From assembly GCA_023436385.1 (NCBI GenBank), contig JAEZJH010000379.1:1-5016 (forward strand): a stretch of DNA of 5,016 bases, read 5' to 3'. Shown here one piece after another: positions 1 through 5,016 of this stretch. Within the stretch, counting starts at the first letter, position 1; each line of letters begins with the position of its first letter. The notes under the pieces are model-generated. The model did not search any database. It had not been told where the DNA came from and saw nothing but the letters and a program-made list of their open reading frames with translations. The position numbers and the translations under genes are program-made. This DNA comes from Pseudomonadota bacterium (GTDB lineage: Bacteria > Myxococcota > Myxococcia > Myxococcales > Vulgatibacteraceae).

Positions 1-1
1 G

Positions 2-1480
2 GCCTGGGTCGAGCGCGAGTTGGTCCCGCGCCTCGCCGCCCGCCGCGCCGCCGGCGACGCGATCTGGCTCGACGTCAACAACTACGCCGGCCGCATCGCG
101 GCGCTCCTCGCGCTGCTGGTCCCCGGCGGCATCGACCGCGTGATCGATTCCGCGCCTCCGCCGCCGCCCCGCCCCTTGGAACCGCCCCTCTCCGCCGAAC
201 TCAAGGCGGCCCTCCTCGAGTTGGCGAAACAAGCGAGCAGGAAGGGTCCGGAGCACCCCGAGGTGCGCGCCATGGCCCGCCGCCTCGTCGAGGCGAACGC
301 CGATTTCGAGGGGCGGATCGACGAGGCGGTGACGCACGGCGGGCAGATGCGCGTCGCGCTCGAGGGCTGGCGGGCGACGCTCCGCCAGCTCGATCCCGAT
401 TCCGAAGACGCCGCCCGGCTCGCGGCAGACCTCTTGGCCGAGTTCCCGGAGATCGCGCCGTCGATCCGCAAGGCCCTGGACTTCGCCCGAGCGGCACGGC
501 GGCGCCGTGCCGAGGCCGTTGCGCGCCGCGGCCGCGGCCAGGCGTTGTCGCGGGTCCGTCCCGGCCACTCGAACCACCGCATCGACCTGCTGGCGCCGGC
601 CGCCGCCTACACGCTCCTCATCGACGAGACCGGCTGCGGCTTCGATGCCGACGACCCGTCGGCCCGGAAGGACGGCCGCCTCGTCGGAATCGTCGTTCCC
701 GACGGCGTCGCCTTGCCGCCCCTGCCGCCGGGCGCCCACGCGTCGGAGGACTCGCTCGACGAGCACGACGAGCGGGTCCAGGCGGTACTCGACGCGCCCG
801 TCGGGGTGTTGGGGATCGGCACCGGCGCGCTCGCCGGCCTCTCGTGCGACCTGTGGGCCGCCGGCGTCGCCGAGCTGATTACCTGGGTCGCGCGGCTCTT
901 GCCGATCGAGGGAGACACGCGGCTCGACGTGCTGCTCGAGGCCCGCGGAGACGTCGACCTGGCCGTGGGCTGCGAATGGCTCTGCGCCGGGCTTGCCCGG
1001 AGCCTTGCCGAGGAAGATCCCGCCCGCTACGGCCGCTTCTGCCTCTCCGTCGCGCCGGTGCGAAAGGGCGCCCACCCGCTCCTCGCGTATGCCGACGTCC
1101 TGGCGTTCACCTGGGGCAGCCCGTCCGAACACGCCCGCGCACGCCTCCAGCAGAGCGGGCTTTGCGGCACGTGCCTGATCGAGGGCGACGCCGCCTCGCT
1201 CCGGGGCCTGCGCGAGACGATGTGGCGGGGGAGGGCGCTTGGCGTCGGCGTAACCGAGGTGGGCCCGGTCGCCGAAGGCCTCGCGAATCGCGGCTCGGAC
1301 CAGGGCCTTGAACCGCTTCGCGCCGGCGACTCCCGCCCCCTGCGCCCGCACCACCCCGGGCTCGACCCGAACGACGGCCCGCACCGGGTCGCAGCCGACC
1401 AGCGTGCTGGTGCCCTTGGCCCGACACCGGCCGGAGGCGCGTTCCGTCGCGGCGCGCCGGGCCCCGCCGCGCGGGGATAG
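2..1480 (+). CDS. Partial large protein with a probable DUF3800-like (RNase H-fold) C-terminal domain
   Basis: The frame is open from the left edge, so the true start is outside; a TTG at 20 is probably only an internal codon. Seen, numbering from that TTG: an N-terminal stretch (1-43), a proline-rich linker (about 45-56), a charged helical region (57-180), then a domain from about 195. This domain opens with a hydrophobic strand ending in LLIDETG (Asp202), has a strand with LLEARGD (Glu307) and ends with LLAYADVLAF (Asp359). An early D-E-x-G, a middle Glu and a late Asp in an 'xxADxxA' helix are the arrangement known for DUF3800 proteins, an RNase H-like family often found with defence or mobile loci. 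A catalytic role is inference from this pattern. Two CxxC-like cysteines (382, 385) follow. From about residue 412 (nt 1253) the sequence turns Pro/Arg/Gly-rich and loses coding character, so the native end is probably lost. The gene is well supported; the family assignment is tentative. Confidence 0.65.
   Translation, partial: AWVERELVPRLAARRAAGDAIWLDVNNYAGRIAALLALLVPGGIDRVIDSAPPPPPRPLEPPLSAELKAALLELAKQASRKGPEHPEVRAMARRLVEANADFEGRIDEAVTHGGQMRVALEGWRATLRQLDPDSEDAARLAADLLAEFPEIAPSIRKALDFARAARRRRAEAVARRGRGQALSRVRPGHSNHRIDLLAPAAAYTLLIDETGCGFDADDPSARKDGRLVGIVVPDGVALPPLPPGAHASEDSLDEHDERVQAVLDAPVGVLGIGTGALAGLSCDLWAAGVAELITWVARLLPIEGDTRLDVLLEARGDVDLAVGCEWLCAGLARSLAEEDPARYGRFCLSVAPVRKGAHPLLAYADVLAFTWGSPSEHARARLQQSGLCGTCLIEGDAASLRGLRETMWRGRALGVGVTEVGPVAEGLANRGSDQGLEPLRAGDSRPLRPHHPGLDPNDGPHRVAADQRAGALGPTPAGGAFRRGAPGPAARG
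1256..1459 (-). pseudogene. Possible minus-strand gene fragment antisense to the tail of the left-hand gene
   Basis: The minus-strand frame whose codons lie exactly opposite the plus-strand codons reads as plausible protein, with stretches such as STLVGCDPVRAVV and KRFKALVRAAIREAFGD. By hand count over about 65 codons (1265-1459), plus-strand first positions are about 91% G/C and third positions about 80%. In the preceding 55 or so codons the values are about 71% and 91%. That reversal is expected if the coding strand changes near 1255. No start or stop delimits the fragment, and the same minus-strand frame meets a stop near 1525. It lies in a different frame from the transposase-like fragment at 1600-1770, so a single gene would need a frameshift. 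I do not recognise the family. The alternative is an unusually Pro/Arg-rich native tail of the plus-strand gene. Confidence 0.3.
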
Positions 1481-1570
1481 CCGTCGGGCACTCCCCTGGC
1501 TTGTCCGCGGTCCTCAACCTCCCCTGACGAAAGCGCCTTCGCGGAGGGCATCGCACGAGCCCCACGCCCG

Positions 1571-1609
1571 GCCGGAGACGTCCCGTTGCTGCGGAGCGAG
1601 GTCTCCGGC
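1571..1609. repeat. Perfect 9-bp inverted repeat (hairpin)
   Basis: GCCGGAGAC (1571-1579) is the exact reverse complement of GTCTCCGGC (1601-1609), around a 21-base loop that itself contains CCG/CGG arms. It lies just downstream, on the minus strand, of the transposase-like helix-turn-helix fragment. No T-run follows on either strand, so a classical terminator is not supported. It could be part of the remnant element or a chance structure in GC-rich DNA. Confidence 0.5.
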
Positions 1610-1770
1610 TTCCTGCTGGTCGTCCTCTTCGTCCACTGGCACGGCGTGCTCGTGGGAATGCCGTGCTTCTTGGCGGCCCTCGTCAGGCCAAGCTCCGCCA
1701 CGTCTGCGACAGCCGCTTCACACTCCGCAGCGCTGTAGCTCCTGCGCGTGGCCTTCGCCGTGCTCCCCAT
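1600..1770 (-). pseudogene. Transposase N-terminal helix-turn-helix fragment
   Basis: From an ATG whose first base is 1770, the minus strand encodes about 57 residues. They include RRSYSAAECEAAVADVAELG, then LTRAAKKHGIPTST and CQW. The order is a basic start, an 'x-Y-S/T-x-x-x' helix, 'LG-x-T-x-AA-KKHGIP-x-S-T' and a Trp. This matches the N-terminal helix-turn-helix (HTH_Tnp/OrfA type) of IS transposases, which binds the element's terminal repeats. After the Trp and basic residues the frame becomes low-complexity (Thr/Ser/Arg/Pro) with no DDE or integrase core. A shifted frame ends at a stop near 1525. A GTG in the same frame at 1788 is a second possible start; neither has a good Shine-Dalgarno sequence. 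It is most likely a truncated, frameshifted remnant. A small intact DNA-binding protein is less likely. The exact IS family cannot be assigned. Confidence 0.45.
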
Positions 1771-1781
1771 CGGTGACCATC

Positions 1782-1841
1782 CCGCCACCGAGGGCCCATC
1801 GCCGGTCCGAAGTCGTCCGGGGTTTCAAGCCTCCGTGGCGG
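1782..1841. repeat. Imperfect 12-bp inverted repeat upstream of the transposase fragment
   Basis: CCGCCACCGAGG (1782-1793) pairs with CCTCCGTGGCGG (1830-1841) at 11 of 12 positions across a 36-base spacer. The pair sits just upstream, on the minus strand, of the ATG at 1770. It might be a subterminal element or operator belonging to the decayed insertion. No target-site duplication is visible, so its role is unknown. Confidence 0.4.
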
Positions 1842-2004
1842 TGGTAGTTGTGCGGCAAGAGCAGGTAGCTCCTGGACGCGACGCCCCATACCGAGACGGC
1901 GGTCCGTGGACCCAGCCCGGCCCCGGTCCGCCTCACCACCGGGCGTACCGGGCAGGACGCCTGCTCGGCCCTTGTACCGTTCCCTCGAGACTCGGGAGCG
2001 TCGA

Positions 2005-2026
2005 CGCGCCGCGGGTATCGGGCGCG
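2005..2026 (-). terminator. Hairpin just after the XRE gene, possible terminator
   Basis: CGCGCC (2005-2010) and GGCGCG (2021-2026) form a perfect 6-bp GC stem with a 10-base loop. It begins two bases beyond the stop codon of the minus-strand XRE gene (stop ends at 2029). The position suits a transcription end, but no U-rich tract follows, so an intrinsic terminator is only a weak call. Confidence 0.25.
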
Positions 2027-2028
2027 GG

Positions 2029-2250
2029 CTACACGCCTTCGAGCAGCTCCGACAGGCTGACCTCGAAGCACTCCGCCAGCCGGGCGAGCGTGCTCAGGCG
2101 CGCGTCGAGGTCCCCGCGCTCGATCTTCTGGTAGTGCGAGAGGGAGAACTCGAAGCGCCGGACCATGTCGAGTTGGGACAGGCCGCGGGCGTGGCGCAGC
2201 TCGCGGCAGCGCTTTCCCAACCGGACCTGTAGCTCCTCGTTCGCGGTCAT
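2029..2250 (-). CDS. Small XRE-family helix-turn-helix transcriptional regulator
   Basis: This 73-residue protein is essentially one Cro/C1-type DNA-binding domain. Seen: LGKRCRELRHARGLSQLDMV (residues 11-30, helix 1 and the start of the HTH), then FSLSHYQKIERG (35-46, recognition helix and the conserved IERG), then LSTLARLAECFEVSLSEL (52-69), the closing helices typical of HTH_3. There is no sensor or oligomerisation domain. The length suits stand-alone repressors, phage Cro/CI-like proteins and the controller (C) proteins of restriction-modification systems. The ATG at 2250 is preceded by a weak GGTGAG; no better start fits the domain. It is divergent from the response regulator across 119 bases with a perfect palindrome, so autoregulation and control of the neighbour are likely (inference). 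The family call is firm; the targets are not known. Confidence 0.92.
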   Translation of the reverse strand: MTANEELQVRLGKRCRELRHARGLSQLDMVRRFEFSLSHYQKIERGDLDARLSTLARLAECFEVSLSELLEGV

Positions 2251-2274
2251 CTCACCGTCCAGGCGACCGCGAGC

Positions 2275-2286
2275 GTAGGTGCCTAC
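2275..2286. promoter_or_regulatory. Secondary operator-like dyad GTAGG-TG-CCTAC
   Basis: This is a 5-bp-arm palindrome between the XRE start and the main palindrome. Its right part, GTGCCTAC (2279-2286), is the exact reverse complement of GTAGGCAC (2314-2321) at the edge of the main palindrome. CGTAGG also recurs directly at 2274 and 2313. Paired, related sites are common for XRE-type repressors that bind cooperatively; this role is inferred from position and symmetry only. Confidence 0.4.
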
Positions 2287-2298
2287 CCCTGGCCAGAA

Positions 2299-2316
2299 TA
2301 CGTCAAACTTGACGTA
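2299..2316. promoter_or_regulatory. Palindromic operator candidate for the XRE regulator
   Basis: TACGTCAA-AC-TTGACGTA is an 18-base palindrome with perfect 8-bp arms and a 2-base centre, in the divergent intergenic region. Two-fold symmetric sites of this size are typical for dimeric XRE/Cro-like repressors. The right arm contains TTGACG, which also serves as the predicted -35 box of the response-regulator promoter, so a bound repressor would block RNA polymerase. The presence of the palindrome is certain; the protein that binds it is inferred. Confidence 0.65.
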
Positions 2317-2336
2317 GGCACGACACCGGGTATTGT
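2309..2336 (+). promoter_or_regulatory. Sigma70-type promoter for the response regulator
   Basis: TTGACG (2309-2314, 5 of 6 to the -35 consensus) and TATTGT (2331-2336, 4 of 6 to the -10 consensus) are separated by 16 bases. Transcription would start near 2343, giving a leader of about 27 bases before the ATG at 2370. The -35 box is inside the right arm of the palindrome at 2299-2316. No equally good promoter is seen for the divergent XRE gene. Confidence 0.55.
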
Positions 2337-2369
2337 GCCGGGCCGACCAAAGCCAAAGGGGGAAGGACC

Positions 2370-2852
2370 ATGCATGCGCCTACAGCCGCCCTCGGGAAGG
2401 ACCGGACACACGCCACGCGGATCCTGGTGGTCGATGACGACCTAGACCTTCGGGAATGCGTGGTCGATCTGCTTCGGGCCGAGGGTTACGTGGTGGCGCA
2501 GGCCTCCAACGGGCAGGAGGCGCTCCATCACTTGCGGAGCGGTGGGCCTCCGCCGCGCCTGGTCCTTCTCGATCTCTCGATGCCGGTGATGGACGGCTGG
2601 CAGTGCCACCGCGAGTTACAGGCCGACCCGGCGCTCGCCGTCATCCCGGTGGTCGTGGTGTCCGGCCGCCGGGACGGCGAACCGGCGGTGCCCGTCCCAG
2701 CCGACCGGTTCCTGCGAAAGCCGTTCGACGACGAAGCGCTGCTAACAATGGTCCAGCGCCACTGCGCGGCGCGGCCGGTCGGGCGTAGTGCAGGACACTC
2801 GTGCCGGTGCCCCTGCCCGTGCCAGGTCCACGAGGAGGGTGTCGCGCGTTAG
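2370..2852 (+). CDS. Single-domain response regulator (CheY-like receiver) with a Cys-rich tail
   Basis: This 160-residue cytoplasmic phospho-acceptor protein belongs to a two-component or phosphorelay pathway. Seen: a 16-residue N-terminal extension, then RILVVDDD (17-24) with acidic residues Asp22-24 for Mg2+. The phospho-accepting Asp68 is in LVLLDLSMPVMDGW, the switch Ser98 in VVVVSG, and the conserved Lys117 in FLRKPF. These are all the key receiver residues, so it should be active. No output domain follows, so it would act by protein contact or pass phosphate on. No histidine kinase lies in the window; the cognate kinase is elsewhere. The ATG at 2370 follows a purine-rich AAGGGGGAAGGA (2356-2367), which supports this start. 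The receiver ends near residue 135; the last ~25 residues include CRCPCPC, an odd extension that is either a small Cys motif or a read-through of a shifted end. It is probably repressed by the divergent XRE protein. Confidence 0.94.
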   Translation: MHAPTAALGKDRTHATRILVVDDDLDLRECVVDLLRAEGYVVAQASNGQEALHHLRSGGPPPRLVLLDLSMPVMDGWQCHRELQADPALAVIPVVVVSGRRDGEPAVPVPADRFLRKPFDDEALLTMVQRHCAARPVGRSAGHSCRCPCPCQVHEEGVAR

Positions 2853-2867
2853 GGCCGAGACGCATGA

Positions 2868-2890
2868 CTCCTGTCCGCCGCGGAAAGGAG
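2868..2890. terminator. Symmetric hairpin between convergent genes, possible bidirectional terminator
   Basis: CTCCT-g-TCCGC (2868-2878) pairs with GCGGA-a-AGGAG (2880-2890): ten base pairs, one G-A mismatch in the middle and a minimal apex at 2879. It fills most of the 52-base gap between the stops of the response regulator (+) and the methyltransferase (-). Because it is symmetric it can form in RNA from either strand. There is no U-tract on either side, so termination is suggested by location and stability only. Confidence 0.4.
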
Positions 2891-2904
2891 CTCAGCGACA
2901 AGGC

Positions 2905-3747
2905 CTACGGCCTCCAATTCCCCAGCCGCTCCCGGACGAACCCCGGGTCCCGGATGGCCAGGAAGTTCTGCGAGGATCGCGCGCAGGGATCGACAGGAAC
3001 CAGGCCCTCTCGCCACGAGAACGCGAAAGGGCGGTAGCCGTAGGCTGCCAGCGTCTCGAGGATGGACTGCTGCTTCCCCGCCGCGGTGGCCGCCAGCATC
3101 TCGAGCTGCCACACGAGCGGGAAGCCGGATTCCATCATTCTCGTGGCCCCCCGCAGCACCCCGTCTTCAAAGCCCTCGACGTCGACCTTGGCGTAGAGCG
3201 GCCGCAGGGCCAGCCCGTCGAGCGCCACCACCGGCACCTCGATCCCCTCATCGCTCTCGCTGAGCCGCCCGACACAATCCCGCCCGTCGAGGAACCGCGC
3301 CGTGCCGTCCACCGGGCCGACGGCGGCCCGGCGGGGTCGCACCCAGTCCATCCGGTTGCGGCGAAGGTTCGCCTCGAGGCGCGCGAAATTGAGCGGGTCG
3401 GGCTCGAAGGCGAAGACGCGGCCGCCCGGGGCGACGAGCTTGCCGATGAACATCGAGTAGATACCGACGTTGGCGCCGACGTCGAGGGCGGTGTCGCCGG
3501 GCCGGAGGAACCGCTCGAGGAAATCGAGCTCCCAGGACTCGTAGCGTCCCAGGTAGTAGGCGGCCGCGGCGGCCTTGGCATCGACGGGCACCTCGAGGCG
3601 CAGGCCCTCCCAGTCGACCAGCAGCGGGCGGCGGACGATGCGTTTGTGGAGCTGCCGAAACGTGAACCGCCCCAGGGCCCTGGCCCGATTCCCGACGGAG
3701 GAGTCGTGGGCGGCGAAACGGGCGAGCAATCGCGCAAGTTCTCGCAT
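2905..3747 (-). CDS. FkbM-family SAM-dependent methyltransferase
   Basis: This is a predicted cytoplasmic O-methyltransferase of 280 residues, the usual FkbM length. Seen: a basic N-terminus (1-40), a lead-in YYLGRYESWELDFLERFL (64-81), and the SAM-binding motif I ALDVGANVG (87-95). Motif II, FAFEPDP (112-118), carries Glu115 for the SAM ribose. The FkbM hallmark KVDVEGFE (187-194) is present, and the terminal region carries WQLEML (213-218). FkbM enzymes methylate hydroxyls of sugars and polyketides. Next to a polymerase-like membrane protein, a sugar of a surface polysaccharide is the likely acceptor (inference). The ATG at 3747 is preceded by AGGAG (3760-3756) at 8 bases, an excellent ribosome-binding site overlapping the upstream gene's TAG. 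The same frame stays open far upstream (to about 4926), but that part is a shadow of the polymerase gene. There is no signal peptide, and all key motifs are intact. Confidence 0.94.
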   Translation of the reverse strand: MRELARLLARFAAHDSSVGNRARALGRFTFRQLHKRIVRRPLLVDWEGLRLEVPVDAKAAAAAYYLGRYESWELDFLERFLRPGDTALDVGANVGIYSMFIGKLVAPGGRVFAFEPDPLNFARLEANLRRNRMDWVRPRRAAVGPVDGTARFLDGRDCVGRLSESDEGIEVPVVALDGLALRPLYAKVDVEGFEDGVLRGATRMMESGFPLVWQLEMLAATAAGKQQSILETLAAYGYRPFAFSWREGLVPVDPCARSSQNFLAIRDPGFVRERLGNWRP

Positions 3748-3755
3748 CGATTCGG

Positions 3756-3761
3756 CTCCTA
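3756..3761 (-). promoter_or_regulatory. Ribosome-binding site overlapping the upstream stop codon
   Basis: On the minus strand the sequence TAGGAG combines the TAG stop of the polymerase-like gene (3761-3759) with the AGGAG Shine-Dalgarno site (3760-3756) of the methyltransferase. The intergenic gap is 11 bases. Ribosomes terminating on the first gene would be placed at the second start, so the genes are probably co-transcribed and translationally coupled. Confidence 0.75.
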
Positions 3762-5015
3762 TCGGTCGCCGGAGCCCCGACCCCGACGCGAGGAATGCGA
3801 ATACCACCCAGAGAGGTCCACTCGCGCCTGCGCCGCCAGGTCGGGCTTCAGCCGCAGGATCGCCTTGACGATCACCAGCAGGACGGCGGGGACGCCGACG
3901 AAGCGGACGATCATCACCACGGCGCCGGCGATGGTGCCGCGCACCATGTAGAGGGACAGCAACGGGACGGCGAAGGCGACGAGGCCGAGGAGGGTGGCGC
4001 GGCGGGTGATGGCGAGCTCCCGGCCCAGCCAGCGGAGGACGACGCCGTTCAGGAACCCAAACAAGACCACCGCGGCCTCGCGTCCCTGGAGATACACTTG
4101 GGCGAGGCCGAAGAAGGTGCCGAAGGGGCGAAGGGCGATCGGGCTGGCGTCCTGCAGGTTCCAGAGGGCCATGTAGTTGTATTTCTCTGGCCAGAAGAAC
4201 GTCGGGATGAACTGCACGACGATGTCCATGAGGCCCTGGCCCGGGACGACGAGGCCGGGGCGAAGCTCGACCAGGGCCAGGGTGGAGAGCATGTTGTAGT
4301 ACGTGAACGCGCCCTCGTAGATGGCGTACTGGAACGGCGCCAGGGGGATGTCGGACCAGGCGATGGCGGCGAAGTTCTTCTCGCCGCGGAACAGGCCGAC
4401 GAACCCGAGGACCAGGAGGCCGACGACGAGCGCCGCGATCCAGCGCGGCGTGATCCGCCGCTTCCGGAGCATGACGAGGGTCACCGCCCCGGCGAAGTAG
4501 ACGAAGGGTTGGCGGATGCCCAGCCAGAGGAGCGGCACGGTGATCACGGCGGTGGCGATCATCCGTTCCCGGGAAAAGCCATCGGCGCCGAGGAGCAGGG
4601 TCGAGGCCGCCATCAGCAGGTAGACGCTGAAGAAGAGGAAAGGAAAGGCACCGTCGGCGACCGAGTACGCACCGGCGAAAGCGGCCCCGGGGAGGGCGGC
4701 GAACGAGGCCAGGGTCATGCCCAGGCCGAGGGTCCAGAGGACGCGGTAGCCGGCGGCGTCGATCTTCGGGATCGAGAGGGACCCGTCGTCGGGCGATGGC
4801 GTCAAACGGAAGCGCGAGCCGAGCACGGCGGCCGAGAAGAAGCCCGCATACAAAGCGCCGAGGAAGAGCACCACCAGCCCGGCGGCGCGAACGTTGAGGT
4901 CGTCGTCGAGGAACAACCCCTTCCACGACCCCGAGGGCGCGAAGGGCGGATCGCCGTCGGTGGCATAAACGAAGATTCCGGCGAGGGCGTAGGTGCTGTA
5001 GGTGGCGGCGGTCAG
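3759..5015 (-). CDS. Partial Wzy-like O-antigen/oligosaccharide repeat-unit polymerase
   Basis: The frame is open to the right edge, so the start is outside; 418 residues are visible. A TTG at 4916 is not a convincing start, because coding sequence with a hydrophobic segment continues upstream. Seen: about ten membrane segments (about 1-19, 44-63, 91-110, 123-143, 152-183 as one or two, 192-209, 298-309, 314-331, 338-357 and 360-387). A large polar loop of about 85 residues (210-295) holds YEGAFTYYNML (233-243) and FFWPEKYNYM (273-282). The C-terminus is basic (RRGRGSGDR). Many inner-membrane helices, one long periplasmic loop near the C-terminal half and an EG-F motif fit Wzy-type polymerases. 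These join undecaprenyl-linked repeat units into O-antigen, capsule or exopolysaccharide. Wzy proteins diverge strongly in sequence, so the call rests on topology and on the coupled FkbM methyltransferase. An O-antigen ligase (WaaL-like) or another polysaccharide membrane protein is the alternative. Confidence 0.8.
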   Translation of the reverse strand: MTAATYSTYALAGIFVYATDGDPPFAPSGSWKGLFLDDDLNVRAAGLVVLFLGALYAGFFSAAVLGSRFRLTPSPDDGSLSIPKIDAAGYRVLWTLGLGMTLASFAALPGAAFAGAYSVADGAFPFLFFSVYLLMAASTLLLGADGFSRERMIATAVITVPLLWLGIRQPFVYFAGAVTLVMLRKRRITPRWIAALVVGLLVLGFVGLFRGEKNFAAIAWSDIPLAPFQYAIYEGAFTYYNMLSTLALVELRPGLVVPGQGLMDIVVQFIPTFFWPEKYNYMALWNLQDASPIALRPFGTFFGLAQVYLQGREAAVVLFGFLNGVVLRWLGRELAITRRATLLGLVAFAVPLLSLYMVRGTIAGAVVMIVRFVGVPAVLLVIVKAILRLKPDLAAQARVDLSGWYSHSSRRGRGSGDR

Positions 5016-5016
5016 G

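Larger units (their letters stand above)
1481..2028. other. 548-base stretch without an intact gene: probable remnant or recombination scar
   Basis: Open frames on both strands here give proteins rich in Arg, Pro, Gly and Ser without recognisable domains, and none has a convincing ribosome-binding site. The stretch contains the transposase-like fragment at 1600-1770, a 9-bp perfect hairpin at 1571-1609, an imperfect 12-bp inverted repeat at 1782-1841, and a short palindrome GGTCC-GT-GGACC at 1901-1912. I see no intact transposase, no clear terminal inverted repeats with target duplication, no tRNA and no CRISPR repeat. It is best read as decayed accessory DNA between the left-hand gene and the regulatory pair. 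Confidence 0.5.

Noticed and set aside
1027..1788. A 253-residue minus-strand transposase gene from 1788
   Set aside because: Only the first ~57 residues after the ATG at 1770 look like protein; the rest is Ser/Pro/Arg-rich and runs antisense to well-supported plus-strand coding sequence.
1748..2232. Plus-strand open frames across the gap and opposite the XRE gene
   Set aside because: They have no domains, no ribosome-binding sites and low-complexity composition, and they overlap the XRE coding sequence in antisense.
1735..2237. GTAGCTCCT occurring at 1735, 1865 and 2229
   Set aside because: Spacing is irregular, flanks are not conserved and the third copy lies in XRE codons; it is probably coincidence.
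2251..2300. A symmetric second promoter for the XRE gene using the left palindrome arm (TTGACG on the minus strand)
   Set aside because: No acceptable -10 box lies 15-18 bases downstream on the minus strand; the best hexamers there match the consensus poorly.
2788..3951. Long plus-strand open frame opposite the methyltransferase gene
   Set aside because: Its translation is Arg/Pro/Glu-rich with no domain, while the opposite strand encodes a complete FkbM methyltransferase with all motifs; it is an antisense shadow typical of GC-rich DNA.
2905..4926. A single 673-residue minus-strand protein including the methyltransferase
   Set aside because: Upstream of 3747 the frame is an Arg/Pro-rich shadow of the membrane-protein gene. 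The strong AGGAG site and ATG at 3747 and the family length of 280 residues place the true start there.
1..5016. CRISPR arrays, tRNA or rRNA genes, replication origin
   Set aside because: No regularly spaced direct repeats, cloverleaf-like sequence or rRNA-like sequence was seen on reading the window.

Overview
The window is a GC-rich bacterial chromosome segment. Every gene here uses mostly G or C in third codon positions. No ribosomal or other phylogenetic marker is present, so the taxon cannot be fixed. The mix of a long hypothetical protein, a single-domain response regulator and surface-glycan genes would suit a large-genome environmental bacterium such as a planctomycete, but that is a guess.

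Layout, left to right. (1) Positions 1-1480 (+) hold the 3' part of a large gene whose start lies off the left edge. Its second half looks like a DUF3800-type, RNase H-like domain. The last ~220 bases of its reading frame no longer look like its own coding sequence; there the coding character switches to the minus strand. (2) Positions 1481-2028 hold no intact gene. This stretch contains a short minus-strand fragment resembling the helix-turn-helix of an IS transposase, plus several inverted repeats, and reads as a decayed mobile-element or recombination scar. (3) Positions 2029-2852 hold a divergent regulatory pair: a 73-residue XRE-family repressor (-) and a 160-residue receiver-only response regulator (+). 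They share a 119-base intergenic region with a perfect palindrome that overlaps the -35 box of a good sigma70-type promoter for the response regulator. (4) Positions 2905-5016 (-) hold two co-transcribed surface-polysaccharide genes: a multi-pass membrane protein resembling a Wzy-type O-antigen polymerase, cut by the right edge, and an FkbM-family SAM-dependent methyltransferase. The stop codon of the first overlaps the ribosome-binding site of the second.

How the parts may work together. The polymerase and methyltransferase probably belong to an exopolysaccharide, O-antigen or capsule locus extending to the right of the window. Wzy would polymerise lipid-linked repeat units, and FkbM would O-methylate a sugar or similar acceptor. 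The XRE protein probably represses the response-regulator promoter through the palindrome. A link between this pair and the glycan genes is only positional: they are convergent, with a symmetric hairpin between them. I found no tRNA, rRNA, CRISPR array or complete insertion sequence, and no clearly new system. The most unusual points are the shared operator/promoter, the abrupt change in coding strand near 1255, and the Cys-rich tail of the response regulator.
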